The notes beneath the pieces are model-generated. The model was not told where the DNA came from. It saw only the letters and a program-made list of their open reading frames with translations, and did not search any database. This document shows, in pieces, positions 32,774 to 43,535 of a DNA stretch of 62,551 bases. This DNA is from Reyranellaceae bacterium. GTDB taxonomy: Bacteria > Pseudomonadota > Alphaproteobacteria > Reyranellales > Reyranellaceae. The stretch spans positions 1 through 62,551 of the forward strand of contig JALHMM010000027.1 in NCBI GenBank assembly GCA_022844045.1, written 5' to 3'. The position numbers were made by a program, and so were the translations under genes. Numbering within the stretch: the first letter of the stretch is position 1; each line of letters opens with the position of its first letter.

Positions 32774-35700
32774 ATGCGTTTCGTACGTCGTCATACTACA
32801 GAAGGTGAGTCGCCTTATGCGCGGCTGCCCTTCCGTGCGGCGACGTCGGAGATTCGCAATCCCGACGGCTCGGTTGTCTTCCAGCACAGCGGCATCGACG
32901 TGCCAGCCGACTGGTCTCAGGTCGCCTGCGACATCCTCGCGCAGAAGTACTTCCGCCGCGCCGGTGTCCCGGCCGCGCTGAAGAGCGTGCGCGAAGCCGA
33001 TGTACCGTCCTTCCTATGGCGGCATGTCGCCGATGAAGGCGCATTGGCGGCGCTGCCCGCCGAGCAGCGCTTCGTCGGCGAGCGCGACGCGCGCCAAGTC
33101 TTCGATCGGCTTGCCGGCACTTGGGCCTATTGGGGCTGGAAGGGCGGCTACTTCGATGGCGAGGCCGATGCGCGCGCCTTCCATGACGAACTGCGCTTCA
33201 TGCTGGCGAGCCAGATGTGCGCGCCCAACTCGCCGCAATGGTTTAATACCGGGCTGCACTGGGCCTACGGCATCGATGGGCCGGCGCAGGGTCACTTCTA
33301 TACGGACCATCGCACCGGCGAAACGCTGGAGAGCCCATCCTCCTACGAGCGACCGCAGCCGCACGCCTGCTTCATCCAGAGCGTCGCCGACGATCTGGTG
33401 AACGAGGGTGGGATCATGGACCTGTGGGTCCGCGAGACCCGCCTTTTCAAGTACGGCTCGGGCACTGGCTCCAACTTCTCGGCCCTGCGCGGTGACGGCG
33501 AGAAGCTATCGGGTGGCGGCAAGTCGTCCGGCCTGATGAGCTTCCTGCGCATCGGTGACCGCGTCGCGGGCGCCATCAAGTCGGGCGGCACGACGCGGCG
33601 CGCGGCCAAGATGGTCGTGGTCAACGTCGATCATCCCGATATCGAGGCGTTCATCGACTGGAAGGTGGCGGAGGAGCGCAAGGTCGCCGCTCTCGTCGCC
33701 GGCTCGAAGCTCGCCAACCGCCACCTCAACGCCGTGCTGCGGGCGTGCTTCACCGCGGACATCGAGGGCGACGCCGCGTTCGATCCGGCGCGCAACGTCG
33801 GTCTGCGGCGCGAGATCGTCGCCGCGCGCAAGTCGCAGATTCCCGAGAGCTACATCCAGCGCGCCATCCAGTTCGCGCGCCAGGGCTATCGCCACATCGA
33901 GTTCCCCGAGTTCGACACCGACTGGGACTCCGAAGCCTACGCCACGGTGTCGGGCCAGAACGCCAACAACACCGTGCGCGTGACTGACGCCTTCCTCGAG
34001 GCCGTCGCCAAGGACGCGCCGTGGAACCTTGTGCGGCGCACCGATGGCGGCGTCGCCAAGACCGTGCGGGCGCGCGAGTTGTGGGAGAGCGTATCGCTGG
34101 CGGCCTGGATGTCGGCCGACCCGGGGGTGCAATTCGACACGACCATCAACCAGTGGCATACCTGCCCCGAATCGGGACGCATCAACGCCTCGAACCCGTG
34201 CTCCGAGTACATGTTCCTCGACGACACGGCGTGCAATTTGGCGTCGCTGAACCTGATCCGCTTCCGACGCGCCGACGGTAGCTTCGACATCGACAGCTTC
34301 GAGCACGCCACACGCATGTGGACCGTGGTGCTCGAAATCTCGGTGATGATGGCGCAGTACCCCTCGAAGCGCATCGCCGAGCTGTCCTACGCCTATCGCA
34401 CCCTCGGTCTGGGCTACGCCAATCTCGGCGCGCTGCTGATGGCCGGTGGCATGGGCTACGACAGCGCACGCGGGCGCGCCACCTGCGCGGCGATCACGGC
34501 GCTGATGACCGGCGTCGCCTACGCCACCTCGGCCGAGATGTCGGCGGAGATGGGGCCCTTCCCCGGCTTCGGCGCCAATCGCGAGGCGATGCTACGGGTG
34601 ATCCGCAACCATCGGCGCGCGGCGCATTGCGAGGCCGGCGGCTATGAGGGCCTGTCGATCGCGCCGGTGCCGCTGGATATCGCCAACTGCCCGCAACGCG
34701 TGCTGGCCGACGCCGCCGCGCGCGCCTGGGACGACGCGCTGGCGCTCGGCGGGGCGCATGGCTTCCGCAACGCGCAGGTCTCGGTGATCGCGCCGACCGG
34801 CACGATCGGCCTGCTGATGGACTGCGACACGACGGGCGTCGAGCCGGACTTCGCCCTGGTGAAGTTCAAGAAGCTCGCCGGCGGCGGCTACTTCCGCATC
34901 ATCAACCAGACGGTTCCTGCGGCCCTGGCTCGGTTGGGTTACAGCGACGCCGCGATCAAACCGATCATCGCCTACGCCGTCGGCCACGGCACGCTCTCCG
35001 GCGCCCCCCATATCAATAACGACAGCCTGCGCGCCCGTGGCCTCGACGAGACGATGATGGCCAGGGTGGAGAAGGCGGCCGCCGACGCCTTCGACATCCG
35101 CTTCGCCTTCAACCGCTGGACCTTGGGTGACGCGTTCTGCCTGGAGCGGCTGGGGCTCGACGAGGCGAAGCTCGCCGATCCCAAGCTCGACCTGCTGCCG
35201 CTGCTCGGCTTCTCGAAGGCCGAGATCGAGGCCTGCAACTTGTATGTCTGCGGCGCGATGACCTTGGAAGGCGCGCCCGGCCTCAAGGTCGAGCATCTGC
35301 CGGTGTTCGATTGCGCCACGCCGTGCGGCCGCACCGGCACGCGGTCGCTGTCGACCGAGTCGCATATCCGCATGATGGCGGCGGCGCAGCCCTTCATCAC
35401 AGGCGCGATCTCCAAGACCATCAACATGCCCAACGCGGCCACGGTCGAGGATTGCCGCGCCGCCTACGAGCTGTCGTGGAAGCTGGGCCTGAAAGCCAAC
35501 GCGCTCTATCGTGACGGCTCGAAGCTGTCGCAGCCGCTGGCGGCGATGTGGCTGCCCGACTCCGCCAACGACGAAGAGTTTGACACGACGACGCGCACGC
35601 CGGCGCAGCAGACCACGGTGATCGCCGAGCGCATCGTCGAGAGGATCGTCGAGCGCGAGGTCAGCGGGCGGCGCGATCGCCTGCCGCAGCGGCGCAAGGG

Positions 35701-36469
35701 CTATACCCAGAAGGCGATGGTCGGCGGCCACAAGGTCTACCTGCGCACCGGCGAATACAGCGACGGCAAGCTGGGCGAGATCTTCATCGACATGCACAAG
35801 GAAGGCGCCGCCTTCCGCAGCCTGATGAACAACTTCGCCATCGCCATCTCGATCGGCCTGCAATACGGCGTGCCGCTCGAGGAGTTCGTCGAGGCCTACA
35901 CCTTCACGCGCTTCGAGCCGTCGGGCCTTGTCGAGGGCAACGACGCGATCAAGATGTCGACCTCCGTGCTCGACTACATCTTCCGCGAGTTGGCGGTGTC
36001 CTATCTCGGGCGCACCGATCTGGCGCATGTCGATCCGACGGCGAACCGCTCGGACGATGTCGGCGCCGGCGAGTCGGAAACGACGCTGATGATGGCGCAG
36101 GCTGTGGGCGCGCCGTCCCTGGCCAGCGTCGGTTTCGTGCGCAGCAATCTTTATGTCTTGAACGGGCGAGGGGCCGGCAGCCAAGGCACCGCCGACGCGA
36201 CGATGCAGGTCTTCGCGCCGGCGGTGCCCGCCCCCCTCCCCGCCCAAAGTTCGATGGACGGCATGGCCGTCGCCTTCGCTGCAGGCGGAGCGGCCGTCCT
36301 CGGATCCGCATCGGTCGGACACGCAGACGAGCGCCTCGATCGGGTCCGTGAGGCCCGGCTCAAGGGGTTCGAAGGCGATGCCTGTACCGATTGCGGCAAC
36401 TTCACCCTCGTCCGCAACGGCACGTGCCTGAAATGCAATACGTGCGGGGCGACCACGGGGTGCAGTTGA
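32774..36469 (+). CDS. nrdJ: Adenosylcobalamin-dependent ribonucleoside-diphosphate reductase (class II)
   Basis: 1231 residues. Makes deoxyribonucleotides with an oxygen-independent B12 radical mechanism. Start ATG 32774 gives the usual [18 protein letters not shown]-terminus; the reading frame is open further upstream but without family similarity. Recognisable parts are the active-site segment [21 protein letters not shown], the [28 protein letters not shown] region, [10 protein letters not shown], and a long C-terminal extension typical of the alphaproteobacterial form, ending in a CxxC-rich zinc ribbon (CTDCGNF...CLKCNTCG). No nrdAB is in the window. Confidence 0.96.
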   Translation: MRFVRRHTTEGESPYARLPFRAATSEIRNPDGSVVFQHSGIDVPADWSQVACDILAQKYFRRAGVPAALKSVREADVPSFLWRHVADEGALAALPAEQRFVGERDARQVFDRLAGTWAYWGWKGGYFDGEADARAFHDELRFMLASQMCAPNSPQWFNTGLHWAYGIDGPAQGHFYTDHRTGETLESPSSYERPQPHACFIQSVADDLVNEGGIMDLWVRETRLFKYGSGTGSNFSALRGDGEKLSGGGKSSGLMSFLRIGDRVAGAIKSGGTTRRAAKMVVVNVDHPDIEAFIDWKVAEERKVAALVAGSKLANRHLNAVLRACFTADIEGDAAFDPARNVGLRREIVAARKSQIPESYIQRAIQFARQGYRHIEFPEFDTDWDSEAYATVSGQNANNTVRVTDAFLEAVAKDAPWNLVRRTDGGVAKTVRARELWESVSLAAWMSADPGVQFDTTINQWHTCPESGRINASNPCSEYMFLDDTACNLASLNLIRFRRADGSFDIDSFEHATRMWTVVLEISVMMAQYPSKRIAELSYAYRTLGLGYANLGALLMAGGMGYDSARGRATCAAITALMTGVAYATSAEMSAEMGPFPGFGANREAMLRVIRNHRRAAHCEAGGYEGLSIAPVPLDIANCPQRVLADAAARAWDDALALGGAHGFRNAQVSVIAPTGTIGLLMDCDTTGVEPDFALVKFKKLAGGGYFRIINQTVPAALARLGYSDAAIKPIIAYAVGHGTLSGAPHINNDSLRARGLDETMMARVEKAAADAFDIRFAFNRWTLGDAFCLERLGLDEAKLADPKLDLLPLLGFSKAEIEACNLYVCGAMTLEGAPGLKVEHLPVFDCATPCGRTGTRSLSTESHIRMMAAAQPFITGAISKTINMPNAATVEDCRAAYELSWKLGLKANALYRDGSKLSQPLAAMWLPDSANDEEFDTTTRTPAQQTTVIAERIVERIVEREVSGRRDRLPQRRKGYTQKAMVGGHKVYLRTGEYSDGKLGEIFIDMHKEGAAFRSLMNNFAIAISIGLQYGVPLEEFVEAYTFTRFEPSGLVEGNDAIKMSTSVLDYIFRELAVSYLGRTDLAHVDPTANRSDDVGAGESETTLMMAQAVGAPSLASVGFVRSNLYVLNGRGAGSQGTADATMQVFAPAVPAPLPAQSSMDGMAVAFAAGGAAVLGSASVGHADERLDRVREARLKGFEGDACTDCGNFTLVRNGTCLKCNTCGATTGCS

Positions 36470-36577
36470 AGTCTAGACGCGTCGTACGAGGCGCGTGAGC
36501 GTAAGCGTTGAGTAAAAACCGCGTACCCAGTCCGGGACCGACGGTCGGAAACGGGCAAAACTCATAGGAGATATGTC

Positions 36578-36643
36578 ATGGCTGCCAAGAAGAAAGCTGC
36601 CAAGAAGAAGGTTGCCAAGAAGAAGGCCGCCAAGAAGAAGTAG
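36578..36643 (+). CDS. 21-residue Lys/Ala repeat peptide (histone H1-like tail)
   Basis: A very short gene preceded by TAGGAG seven bases upstream of ATG 36578. It encodes four near-identical pentads of the form AAKKK, one of them VAKKK, 12 lysines in 21 residues, and nothing else, followed by a TAG stop and, 48 bases later, a strong hairpin. The composition matches the C-terminal tails of HU and histone H1-like bacterial proteins, suggesting nucleic-acid binding. The clean RBS, start, stop and terminator argue it is real. It could also be a decayed or minimal histone-like protein. No upstream HU-like domain is present. Confidence 0.66.
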   Translation: MAAKKKAAKKKVAKKKAAKKK

Positions 36644-36690
36644 GCCTGAAGGCCAAACTTCAGATTGGCCCCTCTAACTGATGCCAATCA

Positions 36691-36725
36691 GCTTCCCGCC
36701 CGGCGCTGAGGCGCCGGCGGGAAGC
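36691..36725 (+). terminator. Terminator-like hairpin after the Lys/Ala peptide gene
   Basis: Arms GCTTCCCGCCCGGCGC (36691-36706) and GCGCCGGCGGGAAGC (36711-36725) pair with a single bulged base around a TGAG loop. A weakly T-rich stretch (ATCATTTCAT) follows. It ends the nrdJ/peptide transcription region and precedes the GNAT gene by about 115 bases. Confidence 0.72.
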
Positions 36726-36843
36726 ATCATTTCATCACTGTAAGCAGGCGGATTGTGGGCTCGATGGGCCCGCTGGTCCGCCTGTTTTCGTTTGTCGTCG
36801 TTTTCGTTTCGCGCCCGCCCGATCCGCTCTAGCATGGGCAGTG

Positions 36844-38022
36844 ATGGACGGTGATCCGACCCGGCTGAGCATCCGCGTGGTCAACAGCGTAACCAAGGTC
36901 GACGCTGCGGCCTGGGACGCCTGCGCGCTGGCGCCGGAAGCCGCCGGCAATCCGTTCCTGAGCCACGGCTTCCTCAAAGCGCTTGAGGATTCGAAGTGCC
37001 TGGGCCGCGGCACCGGCTGGATGCCGCAGCATCTGGTGGCCGAGGACGACGCCGGCGAGGTCCTCGGCGTCATCCCGATGTTTCTCAAAAGCCACTCCCA
37101 GGGCGAGTACGTCTTCGACCACGGCTGGGCGCAGGCCTATGAGCGCGCCGGCGGCCGCTATTATCCCAAGCTGCAGGTCTCCGCGCCGTTCACGCCCGTG
37201 CCCGGTCCCCGCATCCTGCCGCGCCCCGGCCCGCTGGCGAGCCACGTCTTCGACGCCATGGTCGAGGCGATGGTCAAGGTCGCGGCCGACAACGACATCT
37301 CCTCCATCCACGTCACCTTCTGCCTGCGCGAGCAGTGGGACGCGCTAGGCAAGCTGGGCTTCCTCAAGCGCCAGCACTACCAGTTCCACTGGTCCAACAA
37401 CGGCTACTCGACCTTCGACGATTTTCTCGCGGCGCTGAACTCGCGCAAGCGCAAGGCGATCCGCAAGGAGCGCACGGCGATCGCCAAGCACGGGCTGACC
37501 ATGCGCGCACTGAGCGGCGCGGAGATCACCTCGGCGCACTGGGACGCGTTCTTCAAGTTCTACATGGACACCGCCGACCGCAAGTGGGGCAGCCCCTATC
37601 TCAATCGCGAGTTCTTCCACCTGCTGGGCGGCTCACTGGCCGAGAAGGTCGTGCTGATCGTCGCCGAGCGGGATGGTCGCTTGGTCGCCGGGGCGCTCAA
37701 TCTGCGCGGCGACGACGCGATCTTCGGTCGCAACTGGGGCTGTCTGGAGAACCACGACTTCCTGCATTTCGAGGCCTGCTACTACCAGGCCATCGACTAC
37801 GCCATCGCCCACGGGCTCAAGCGCGTCGAGGCCGGCGCGCAGGGCGAGCACAAGATCCAGCGTGGCTACCTGCCGACGCCGACCTACTCGGCGCACTGGA
37901 TCGGCGATCGCCAGCTGCGCGCGGCGATCGCGAACTTCCTCGACCGCGAGCGTCCCGCCGCCGAACGCGACATGGCGGCGCTGATGGAATACTCGCCGTT
38001 CAGGAAAGAGTCGGAAGACTGA
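36844..38022 (+). CDS. GNAT/FemAB-like protein of the COG3146 (DUF482) group
   Basis: 392 residues from ATG 36844, with GTG 36841 an alternative start; the RBS is weak. Double-GNAT fold layout: N-terminal half with NPFLSHGFLKALEDSKCLG, PQHLVAEDDAGEVLGVIPMFLKSHSQGEYVFDHGWAQAYERAGG, C-terminal half with AALNSRKRKAIRKERTAIAKHGL, FYMDTADRKWGSPYLNREFF and GAQGEHKIQRGYLPTPTYSAHW. The family is annotated as predicted N-acyltransferase; FemAB relatives attach amino acids using aminoacyl-tRNA. Substrate unknown. It stands alone between nrdJ and the convergent clp genes. Confidence 0.9.
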   Translation: MDGDPTRLSIRVVNSVTKVDAAAWDACALAPEAAGNPFLSHGFLKALEDSKCLGRGTGWMPQHLVAEDDAGEVLGVIPMFLKSHSQGEYVFDHGWAQAYERAGGRYYPKLQVSAPFTPVPGPRILPRPGPLASHVFDAMVEAMVKVAADNDISSIHVTFCLREQWDALGKLGFLKRQHYQFHWSNNGYSTFDDFLAALNSRKRKAIRKERTAIAKHGLTMRALSGAEITSAHWDAFFKFYMDTADRKWGSPYLNREFFHLLGGSLAEKVVLIVAERDGRLVAGALNLRGDDAIFGRNWGCLENHDFLHFEACYYQAIDYAIAHGLKRVEAGAQGEHKIQRGYLPTPTYSAHWIGDRQLRAAIANFLDRERPAAERDMAALMEYSPFRKESED

Positions 38023-38023
38023 G

Positions 38024-38047
38024 TACCTTCCCCTGACGGAGAAGGCG
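38024..38047. repeat. Possible fragment of a family 1 palindrome
   Basis: The 3' flank of the GNAT gene reads TACCTTCCCCTGACGGAGAAGG, resembling only one outer hairpin of the family 1 repeat, with the rest missing. It lies between convergent stop codons. Confidence 0.4.
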
Positions 38048-38054
38048 GAAAACC

Positions 38055-38339
38055 TCACCAGTCAGCCTCGGTGAGATCGTCGATATCCTCCTCGGCGCCG
38101 GGAGGATGCTCGAGCATGTCGCGCGCTCTGCGCTCGTCGCGGCGCGACACCTGCAGCTTCACCCCGCCGACGCGGTCGGCGATCGAGGGCAGCGCGCCCA
38201 GAATGCCGGTATCGGCGAGCACCGAGGCAATGCCCTGCGCATCGAGCATGCCACGCGCGATATGCGCCTCGGCGACATTGTCGAAGGTGGCGACGACCAC
38301 GAGCGCCAAAGCGTCGTAGTCGTCGACGTCAGACGCCAT
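38055..38339 (-). CDS. DUF2007 (putative signal-transducing) protein
   Basis: 94 residues. The core LVVVATFDNVAEAHIARGMLDAQGIASVLAD and GGVKLQVSRRDERRARDMLEHPP is the DUF2007 ferredoxin-like fold, often found as a small stand-alone protein. The C-terminus is acidic. ATG 38339 overlaps the clpA stop by one base (TGATG), so it is coupled to clpA translation. Function is unknown; an accessory role with the ClpAP protease is inference from position only. Confidence 0.86.
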   Translation of the reverse strand: MASDVDDYDALALVVVATFDNVAEAHIARGMLDAQGIASVLADTGILGALPSIADRVGGVKLQVSRRDERRARDMLEHPPGAEEDIDDLTEADW

Positions 38340-40636
38340 CAGTTCGCCAGCGCCGGTTCGGACGGCGTCGGCTTGCCCTCGGGCGGCGGAGAGAAGGCAA
38401 ACACCAGCTCGTTGTCGCCGACGTCGACGCGCACCGTACCGCCATTCTTCAGGCGACCGAACAGGATCTCGTCGGCCAGCGGCTTCTTCACCTTCTCCTG
38501 GATCAGTCGTGCCAGCGGCCGCGCGCCGTAGAGGCTGTCGTAGCCATTGGTCGCCAGCCACGCGCGGGCCGCGTCCGTCAGCTCGACCAGCACCTTGCGG
38601 TCGGCGAGCTGGGCCTCGAGCTCGGCGATGAACTTGTCGACCACCAGGCCGACCGTATCCATCCCGAGGCTGGCGAATTTGATCACAGTGTCCAGCCGGT
38701 TGCGGAACTCCGGCGTGAACAGTCGGTTGATCGCGTCGTCGTCCTCGTCCTTGCGCGACTCGCGGCCGAAGCCCATCGGCGCCTTGGCGAGATCGGCGGC
38801 GCCGGCGTTCGTCGTCATGCACAGCACAACGTTTCGGAAATCCACCGAGCGGCCGTTGTGGTCGGTCAGCTTGCCGTAGTCCATCACCTGCAGAAGGATA
38901 TTGAACAGGTCGGGATGCGCCTTCTCGATCTCGTCCAGCAGCAGCACGCAATGCGGATGCTGGTTGATCGCGTCGGTCAGCAGGCCACCCTGGTCGAAGC
39001 CGACATAGCCCGGTGGCGCGCCGATCAGGCGCGACACCGAATGCCGCTCCATATACTCCGACATATCGAAGCGGATCAGCTCGACGCCCATCAGCTTGGC
39101 GAGCTGGCGCGCCACCTCGGTCTTGCCGACGCCGGTCGGACCGGCCAACAGGTAGGAGCCGATCGGCTTCTCGGGCTGGCGCAGGCCGGCGCGCGACAGC
39201 TTGATCGCCGCGGCGAGCTGGTCGATCGCCTTGTCCTGGCCGAACACGACGGTCTTGAGGTCGCGGTCGAGATTGCGCAGCAACTCGGTATCGTCCTTCG
39301 ACACGCTCTTGGGCGGGATGCGCGCGATCTTGGCGACGATCTCCTCGATATCGGCGACGTCGATGATGCCCTTGCGCTGGCCCTCGGGCTTGAGCATCTG
39401 CGCCGCGCCGACCTCGTCGATCACGTCGATCGCCTTGTCGGGCAGCTTGCGGTCGTTGATGTACTTGGCCGACAGGTCGACGGCGGCCTTCACCGCGTCG
39501 TCGGTGTAGGTGACGTTGTGGTGCTGCTCGTAGACCGGCTTCAGCCCGGTCATGATCTTGATCGCGTCGGCCATCGACGGCTCGGGCACGTCGATCTTCT
39601 GGAAGCGCCGCACCAGGGCGCGGTCCTTCTCGAAGTAGTTGCGGTATTCCTTGTAGGTGGTCGAGCCGATGCAGCGGATGTCGCCGCTGGCCAGGCTGGG
39701 CTTCAGCAGGTTCGAGGCGTCCATCGAGCCGCCCGAGGTGGCGCCGGCGCCGATCACGGTGTGGATCTCGTCGATGAACAGGATCGAGCCCGGCTTGGCC
39801 TTGAGCTCGGCGAGCACCGCCTTGAGCCGCTCCTCGAAGTCGCCACGATAGCGCGTGCCGGCGAGCAGCGCGCCCATGTCGAGCGCGTGGATGACGCAGT
39901 TCTTCAGCACATCGGGGACGTCGCCCTCGACGATGCGTCGCGCCAGGCCTTCGGCGATCGCGGTCTTGCCGACGCCGGGATCGCCGACATAGAGCGGATT
40001 GTTCTTGGTACGACGGCAAAGGATCTGGATGGTGCGCTCGACCTCGAGCTCGCGCCCGATCAGCGGATCGATGCGCCCGTCGCGCGCCTTCTGGTTGAGG
40101 TCGACGCAATAGGCCTGAAGAGCCTCTTCACCCTGCTTGGCCACCTTGTCCTCTTTCGAGTCCTCGTCGGCGCCGCGGACGCGGCGGGTTTCGGTACGGC
40201 CCGGCGTCTTGGCGACGCCATGGCTGATAAAGTTCACCGCGTCGAAGCGCGACAGGCCCTGCTGCTGGAGATAGTAGACCGCATGGCTCTCGCGCTCGGA
40301 GAAGATCGCGACCAGCACGTTGGCACCGGTCACTTCTTCGCGACCGGACGACTGAACGTGGATCGCCGCGCGCTGCACGACGCGCTGGAAGCCGGCGGTC
40401 GGCTGCGGATCGCTGACGCTGTCGGTGGCCAGGCCCTTGAGCTCTTCCTCAATGTAGCGCGACAGCTCGCGGCGCAGCTTGTCGAGGTCGACGGAGCAGG
40501 CCTTGAGCACCGCCATGGCGTCGGTGTCGTCGGTCAGCGCCAGCAAAAGGTGCTCGAGCGTGGCGTATTCGTGCCGATGCTCGGTGGCGAGCGCCAGCGC
40601 GCGGTGAAGGGTCTTCTCGAGGTTCTTCGACAGCAT
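38339..40636 (-). CDS. clpA: ATP-dependent Clp protease ATP-binding subunit ClpA
   Basis: 765 residues. Unfolds substrates and feeds them to ClpP. Start ATG 40636 with AGGAG upstream; the N-terminus [32 protein letters not shown] is the Clp N domain that docks ClpS. Two AAA+ modules follow, with Walker A motifs [15 protein letters not shown] and [15 protein letters not shown] and the matching Walker B segments [19 protein letters not shown] and [15 protein letters not shown]. No middle coiled coil, unlike ClpB. It lies directly after clpS. clpP is not in the window. Confidence 0.97.
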   Translation of the reverse strand: MLSKNLEKTLHRALALATEHRHEYATLEHLLLALTDDTDAMAVLKACSVDLDKLRRELSRYIEEELKGLATDSVSDPQPTAGFQRVVQRAAIHVQSSGREEVTGANVLVAIFSERESHAVYYLQQQGLSRFDAVNFISHGVAKTPGRTETRRVRGADEDSKEDKVAKQGEEALQAYCVDLNQKARDGRIDPLIGRELEVERTIQILCRRTKNNPLYVGDPGVGKTAIAEGLARRIVEGDVPDVLKNCVIHALDMGALLAGTRYRGDFEERLKAVLAELKAKPGSILFIDEIHTVIGAGATSGGSMDASNLLKPSLASGDIRCIGSTTYKEYRNYFEKDRALVRRFQKIDVPEPSMADAIKIMTGLKPVYEQHHNVTYTDDAVKAAVDLSAKYINDRKLPDKAIDVIDEVGAAQMLKPEGQRKGIIDVADIEEIVAKIARIPPKSVSKDDTELLRNLDRDLKTVVFGQDKAIDQLAAAIKLSRAGLRQPEKPIGSYLLAGPTGVGKTEVARQLAKLMGVELIRFDMSEYMERHSVSRLIGAPPGYVGFDQGGLLTDAINQHPHCVLLLDEIEKAHPDLFNILLQVMDYGKLTDHNGRSVDFRNVVLCMTTNAGAADLAKAPMGFGRESRKDEDDDAINRLFTPEFRNRLDTVIKFASLGMDTVGLVVDKFIAELEAQLADRKVLVELTDAARAWLATNGYDSLYGARPLARLIQEKVKKPLADEILFGRLKNGGTVRVDVGDNELVFAFSPPPEGKPTPSEPALAN

Positions 40637-40659
40637 GTGCCTACTCCTGCCCCTCTCCG

Positions 40660-41067
40660 CTACTCCTTCTCCAGCGTACACTGGAGCGGATGCTGGTGCT
40701 TGCGCGCCAGATCCATGACCTGCATCACCTTGGTCTCGGCGACCTCGTAGGTGAAGACTCCGCAGATACCCACACCGCGTTGATGGACATGCAGCATGAT
40801 GCGTGTCGCCTCTTCGCGGTTCTTGCTGAAGAAGCGCTCCAGCACGTGGACGACGAACTCCATCGGCGTGTAGTCGTCGTTCAGCATCAGGACCTTGTAC
40901 ATCGAGGGCTTCTTGGTCCGGGTCCGCGTCAGCGTCGCCGTGCCCGAATTGCCCTTGTCGGAATCGTTGTCCTGATCACCGCCACGGCCGCCATCGTCGC
41001 GCCGCGGCGGCTCGCCGCTCGCGCGCCACAGGGCGGCGCCTGAAGTGATCCCCAAAGTCCTCATCAT
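40660..41067 (-). CDS. clpS: ATP-dependent Clp protease adaptor ClpS
   Basis: 135 residues. Recognises N-degron substrates and delivers them to ClpA. The folded domain begins at [29 protein letters not shown] (the N-end pocket region) and continues [50 protein letters not shown] long, charged, low-complexity N-terminus precedes it, so the true start may be later, but no better Met is visible. Twenty-three bases before clpA. Confidence 0.95.
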   Translation of the reverse strand: MMRTLGITSGAALWRASGEPPRRDDGGRGGDQDNDSDKGNSGTATLTRTRTKKPSMYKVLMLNDDYTPMEFVVHVLERFFSKNREEATRIMLHVHQRGVGICGVFTYEVAETKVMQVMDLARKHQHPLQCTLEKE

Positions 41068-41185
41068 CCGATCCGCGCCAAACAGTCCTCTACATAGGCA
41101 TCGCCGCAGCGCAGCAAAAGAGCCACGGCCAAGACTAGTCTACCCCCATTTCGCGCGGCGCCCAAAGCCCGCCGCGCGATGGCCA

Positions 41186-41872
41186 TCAGTACCGGGGGCC
41201 ATTCTCCCCGATCGCCAGGCGCCATCTGCTGTGGGTCTGCTTGCTCTCCTGCCCGAGTCGCTCGCCCGCCGTACGGCGCGGCGGAGGCGGCGGCAGCTGG
41301 CGCGCCATCGGGTCGAGGGCGAAGAGCGGTTCAGCGAAGGCAACGCGGGCGAAACCGTCGGTCTGGAAATCGTACGCTGCGTAGCCCCAGCGACCATTGC
41401 GGCACGACGCCACGCTCCACCAGAACTCGTCGGATCGCAGGTCGCGACGGATCGCGGGCGGCCCGTAGCCACCGCTGGCCGAAAGCGCCTGGTCGAGCCG
41501 GCGCGATTCGGCGGCATTCAGCACCCGTTCCGCCTTGCGCGTACGCCACGGACCCAGCAGGTCGCCGGTTGAGCTGATATCCAGGTTGAGCCCGACAGTC
41601 ATGTCGGTGAGCACGCGTGAGGTCAGGCGCGGCCCGACAAAGTCATAGATGCGTACCTGCTCGCCCCACACCGCGTTGTAGACGATGCGCATGCGGTCCG
41701 GCGCGCCAGCGGCGCAGGCGTCGCGAATGTCGGCGCCGCCGATGTAGCGGAACCAGTAGAAGCTGCGGCCGATTGGCGCTTCGATTTCCCGGCCCCCGCC
41801 ATTAGGGGCGACGTCGCAGGCGCCTAGCATCAACACCGCGACCGCAAGAACCACGCGCCTGAGCTTCGTCAT
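41186..41872 (-). CDS. Lipoprotein of unknown function
   Basis: 228 residues from ATG 41872, with CCAGGAGC upstream. The signal peptide LRRVVLAVAVLMLGAC ends in a lipobox (Cys19). The mature protein has no family I recognise; distinct segments are RSFYWFRYIGGADIRDACAAGAPDRMRIVYNAVWGEQVRIYDFVG and ELRSDEFWWSVASCRNGRWGYAAYDFQTDGFARV. Two cysteine pairs in the mature part could form disulfides. It lies between clpS and the divergently oriented carboxypeptidase gene, both on their own promoters. Confidence 0.82.
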   Translation of the reverse strand: MTKLRRVVLAVAVLMLGACDVAPNGGGREIEAPIGRSFYWFRYIGGADIRDACAAGAPDRMRIVYNAVWGEQVRIYDFVGPRLTSRVLTDMTVGLNLDISSTGDLLGPWRTRKAERVLNAAESRRLDQALSASGGYGPPAIRRDLRSDEFWWSVASCRNGRWGYAAYDFQTDGFARVAFAEPLFALDPMARQLPPPPPRRTAGERLGQESKQTHSRWRLAIGENGPRY

Positions 41873-42050
41873 CGACCGCTCCTGGAATCCCTGGACACCA
41901 ATATGTCCAGACTGCCGCGACTTTGCGGCCGAATGGAGACCTGACCAAGCGCCCACTTCTGAATTGCGAATCCGAGCGACCTCGCGTAACCTTGTGGATA
42001 ATCTGGCAATCCCCTCATTTGACACGAAAAACGAGTTAAGAAAGACGTTC

Positions 42051-43454
42051 ATGGTTGAGTATCGCGTGGGTCGTCGCCACTCCCTACCGGTGACGATCGG
42101 TATCGCGGTGATGGCGTTAGCATGGTTGGCTATGGCCACTCCGGTCGAAGCGCAGAACCGCGCGACGACTGTGCGCGGGAAGGCCGCAGCCGGCACGCAA
42201 AAAGTTATCCCGCGTAAGGTTCGCCCCACCTCCCCGGTACCGGCCGTCGTCGCCAACCCGGCGGTGACCGGGCGTGACGCCATGCTGGTGGTCGACGCCG
42301 ACAGCGGCCGCGAGCTGGAGGCGGTATCGGCCGACGAGCTGCGACACCCCGCGTCCCTGACCAAGGTCATGACGCTCTATCTCGTCTTCGAGGCGCTCGA
42401 CAGCGGCAAGCTGCGGCTGAGCGATCGGATGCCGGTGTCGGTGCGCGCCGCCAACGCGTCGCCGTCGAAGCTCGGCGTGCATGCCGGCGCCACCCTGGCG
42501 GTGCGCGACGCGGTCATGGGACTGATCACCAAGTCGGCGAACGACGCCGCGGTCGTCGTCGCCGAGCAGCTCGCCGGCGACGAAGCGAGCTTCGCGCAGA
42601 TCATGACGCAGAAGGCGCGCCAGCTGGGCATGACCAGCACCACCTTCCGCAACGCGTCCGGCCTGCCCGATCATGCGCAGGTCACCACGGCGCGCGACCT
42701 GACCAGGCTGGCGCAAGCGATGCTGCGCGACTTCCCGCACTACTACCCGCTGTTTTCGGTGCAGGAATACGTCTACGAGGGCCGGCCGCTGCGCAACCAC
42801 AACCAGATGCTGGGCTGGTACCCGGGCGCCGACGGCATCAAGACCGGCTACATCCGCTCTTCCGGCTTCAACCTCGTGATGTCGGCACAACGCGACGGGC
42901 GGCGCCTGATCGGCGTGGTGCTGGGCGGCTCGGCGCCCAGCGAGCGCGACGCGGTCATGGGCGACATGATGGATCGCGGCTTCGAGCGCGCCGCCGCGCT
43001 GCGGCTCGCCCAGTTCCGGCCGTCGAAGCCGCCACCGGGCATCAGATACACCGCGATCAACTTCGCGCCTGGCGCCGTGATCCCCGGCGAAGCGCCGCGC
43101 GCCGCGGTCGCGGCCCGCCCGGGCTTTCCATCCGGCTCCGCCGAGTTCGACAGTCGCGCGATGACGTTGAGCGACACCGCCGCCGACGGCGCGAAATGGG
43201 CCGTCCAGCTCGGCATCTTCGCCAATGCGCAGGCGGCCGCCCAGGCGGTGCAGCGCGCGATGGGCCTGCTGCCCGACCTGCGCACCGCGGCGCGCGCGAC
43301 GATCGAGACGGTGCCGGTCAACGGCCGGACCATGCATCGCGCGCGGCTGACCAATCTCGACAACCAGCGCGCCATCAGGAGCTGCAAGCGGCTCGAGCAG
43401 GCGCACATCACCTGCGCGCCGATCAACCTCGGCCTGAGCGTGGCGCAGAACTAA
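42051..43454 (+). CDS. dacC: D-alanyl-D-alanine carboxypeptidase with SPOR domain
   Basis: 467 residues. Removes terminal D-Ala from peptidoglycan stem peptides in the periplasm. Signal peptide LPVTIGIAVMALAWLAMATPVEA. The transpeptidase-fold motifs are SLTK (Ser102), SAN (Ser162) and KTG (Lys264), the DacA/PBP5 set. After a linker, the C-terminus is a SPOR domain (WAVQLGIFANAQAAAQAVQRAM...), which binds denuded septal glycan and directs the enzyme to the division site. This combination is frequent in alphaproteobacteria. The symbol marks PBP5 family, not strict orthology. Confidence 0.94.
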   Translation: MVEYRVGRRHSLPVTIGIAVMALAWLAMATPVEAQNRATTVRGKAAAGTQKVIPRKVRPTSPVPAVVANPAVTGRDAMLVVDADSGRELEAVSADELRHPASLTKVMTLYLVFEALDSGKLRLSDRMPVSVRAANASPSKLGVHAGATLAVRDAVMGLITKSANDAAVVVAEQLAGDEASFAQIMTQKARQLGMTSTTFRNASGLPDHAQVTTARDLTRLAQAMLRDFPHYYPLFSVQEYVYEGRPLRNHNQMLGWYPGADGIKTGYIRSSGFNLVMSAQRDGRRLIGVVLGGSAPSERDAVMGDMMDRGFERAAALRLAQFRPSKPPPGIRYTAINFAPGAVIPGEAPRAAVAARPGFPSGSAEFDSRAMTLSDTAADGAKWAVQLGIFANAQAAAQAVQRAMGLLPDLRTAARATIETVPVNGRTMHRARLTNLDNQRAIRSCKRLEQAHITCAPINLGLSVAQN

Positions 43455-43459
43455 CCTCA

Positions 43460-43528
43460 CTGTCATTCCGAGCGCAGCGAAGAATCTACAGCCGCCGCCT
43501 GGATTCCTCGCTGCGCTCGGAATGACAG
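43460..43528. repeat. Palindromic intergenic repeat, family 2, copy D
   Basis: Arms CTGTCATTCCGAGCGCAGCG and CGCTGCGCTCGGAATGACAG are complementary; the centre differs from the other copies. It sits between convergent carboxypeptidase and GGCT stop codons, 5 and 7 bases away. Confidence 0.9.
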
Positions 43529-43535
43529 GCCGAGT

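Noticed and set aside
34592..36322. Long antisense frame within nrdJ
   Set aside because: No domain and no independent ribosome binding site or promoter; explained by GC bias.
38858..40750. Long antisense frame within clpA
   Set aside because: Same reason: mirrors conserved clpA codons.
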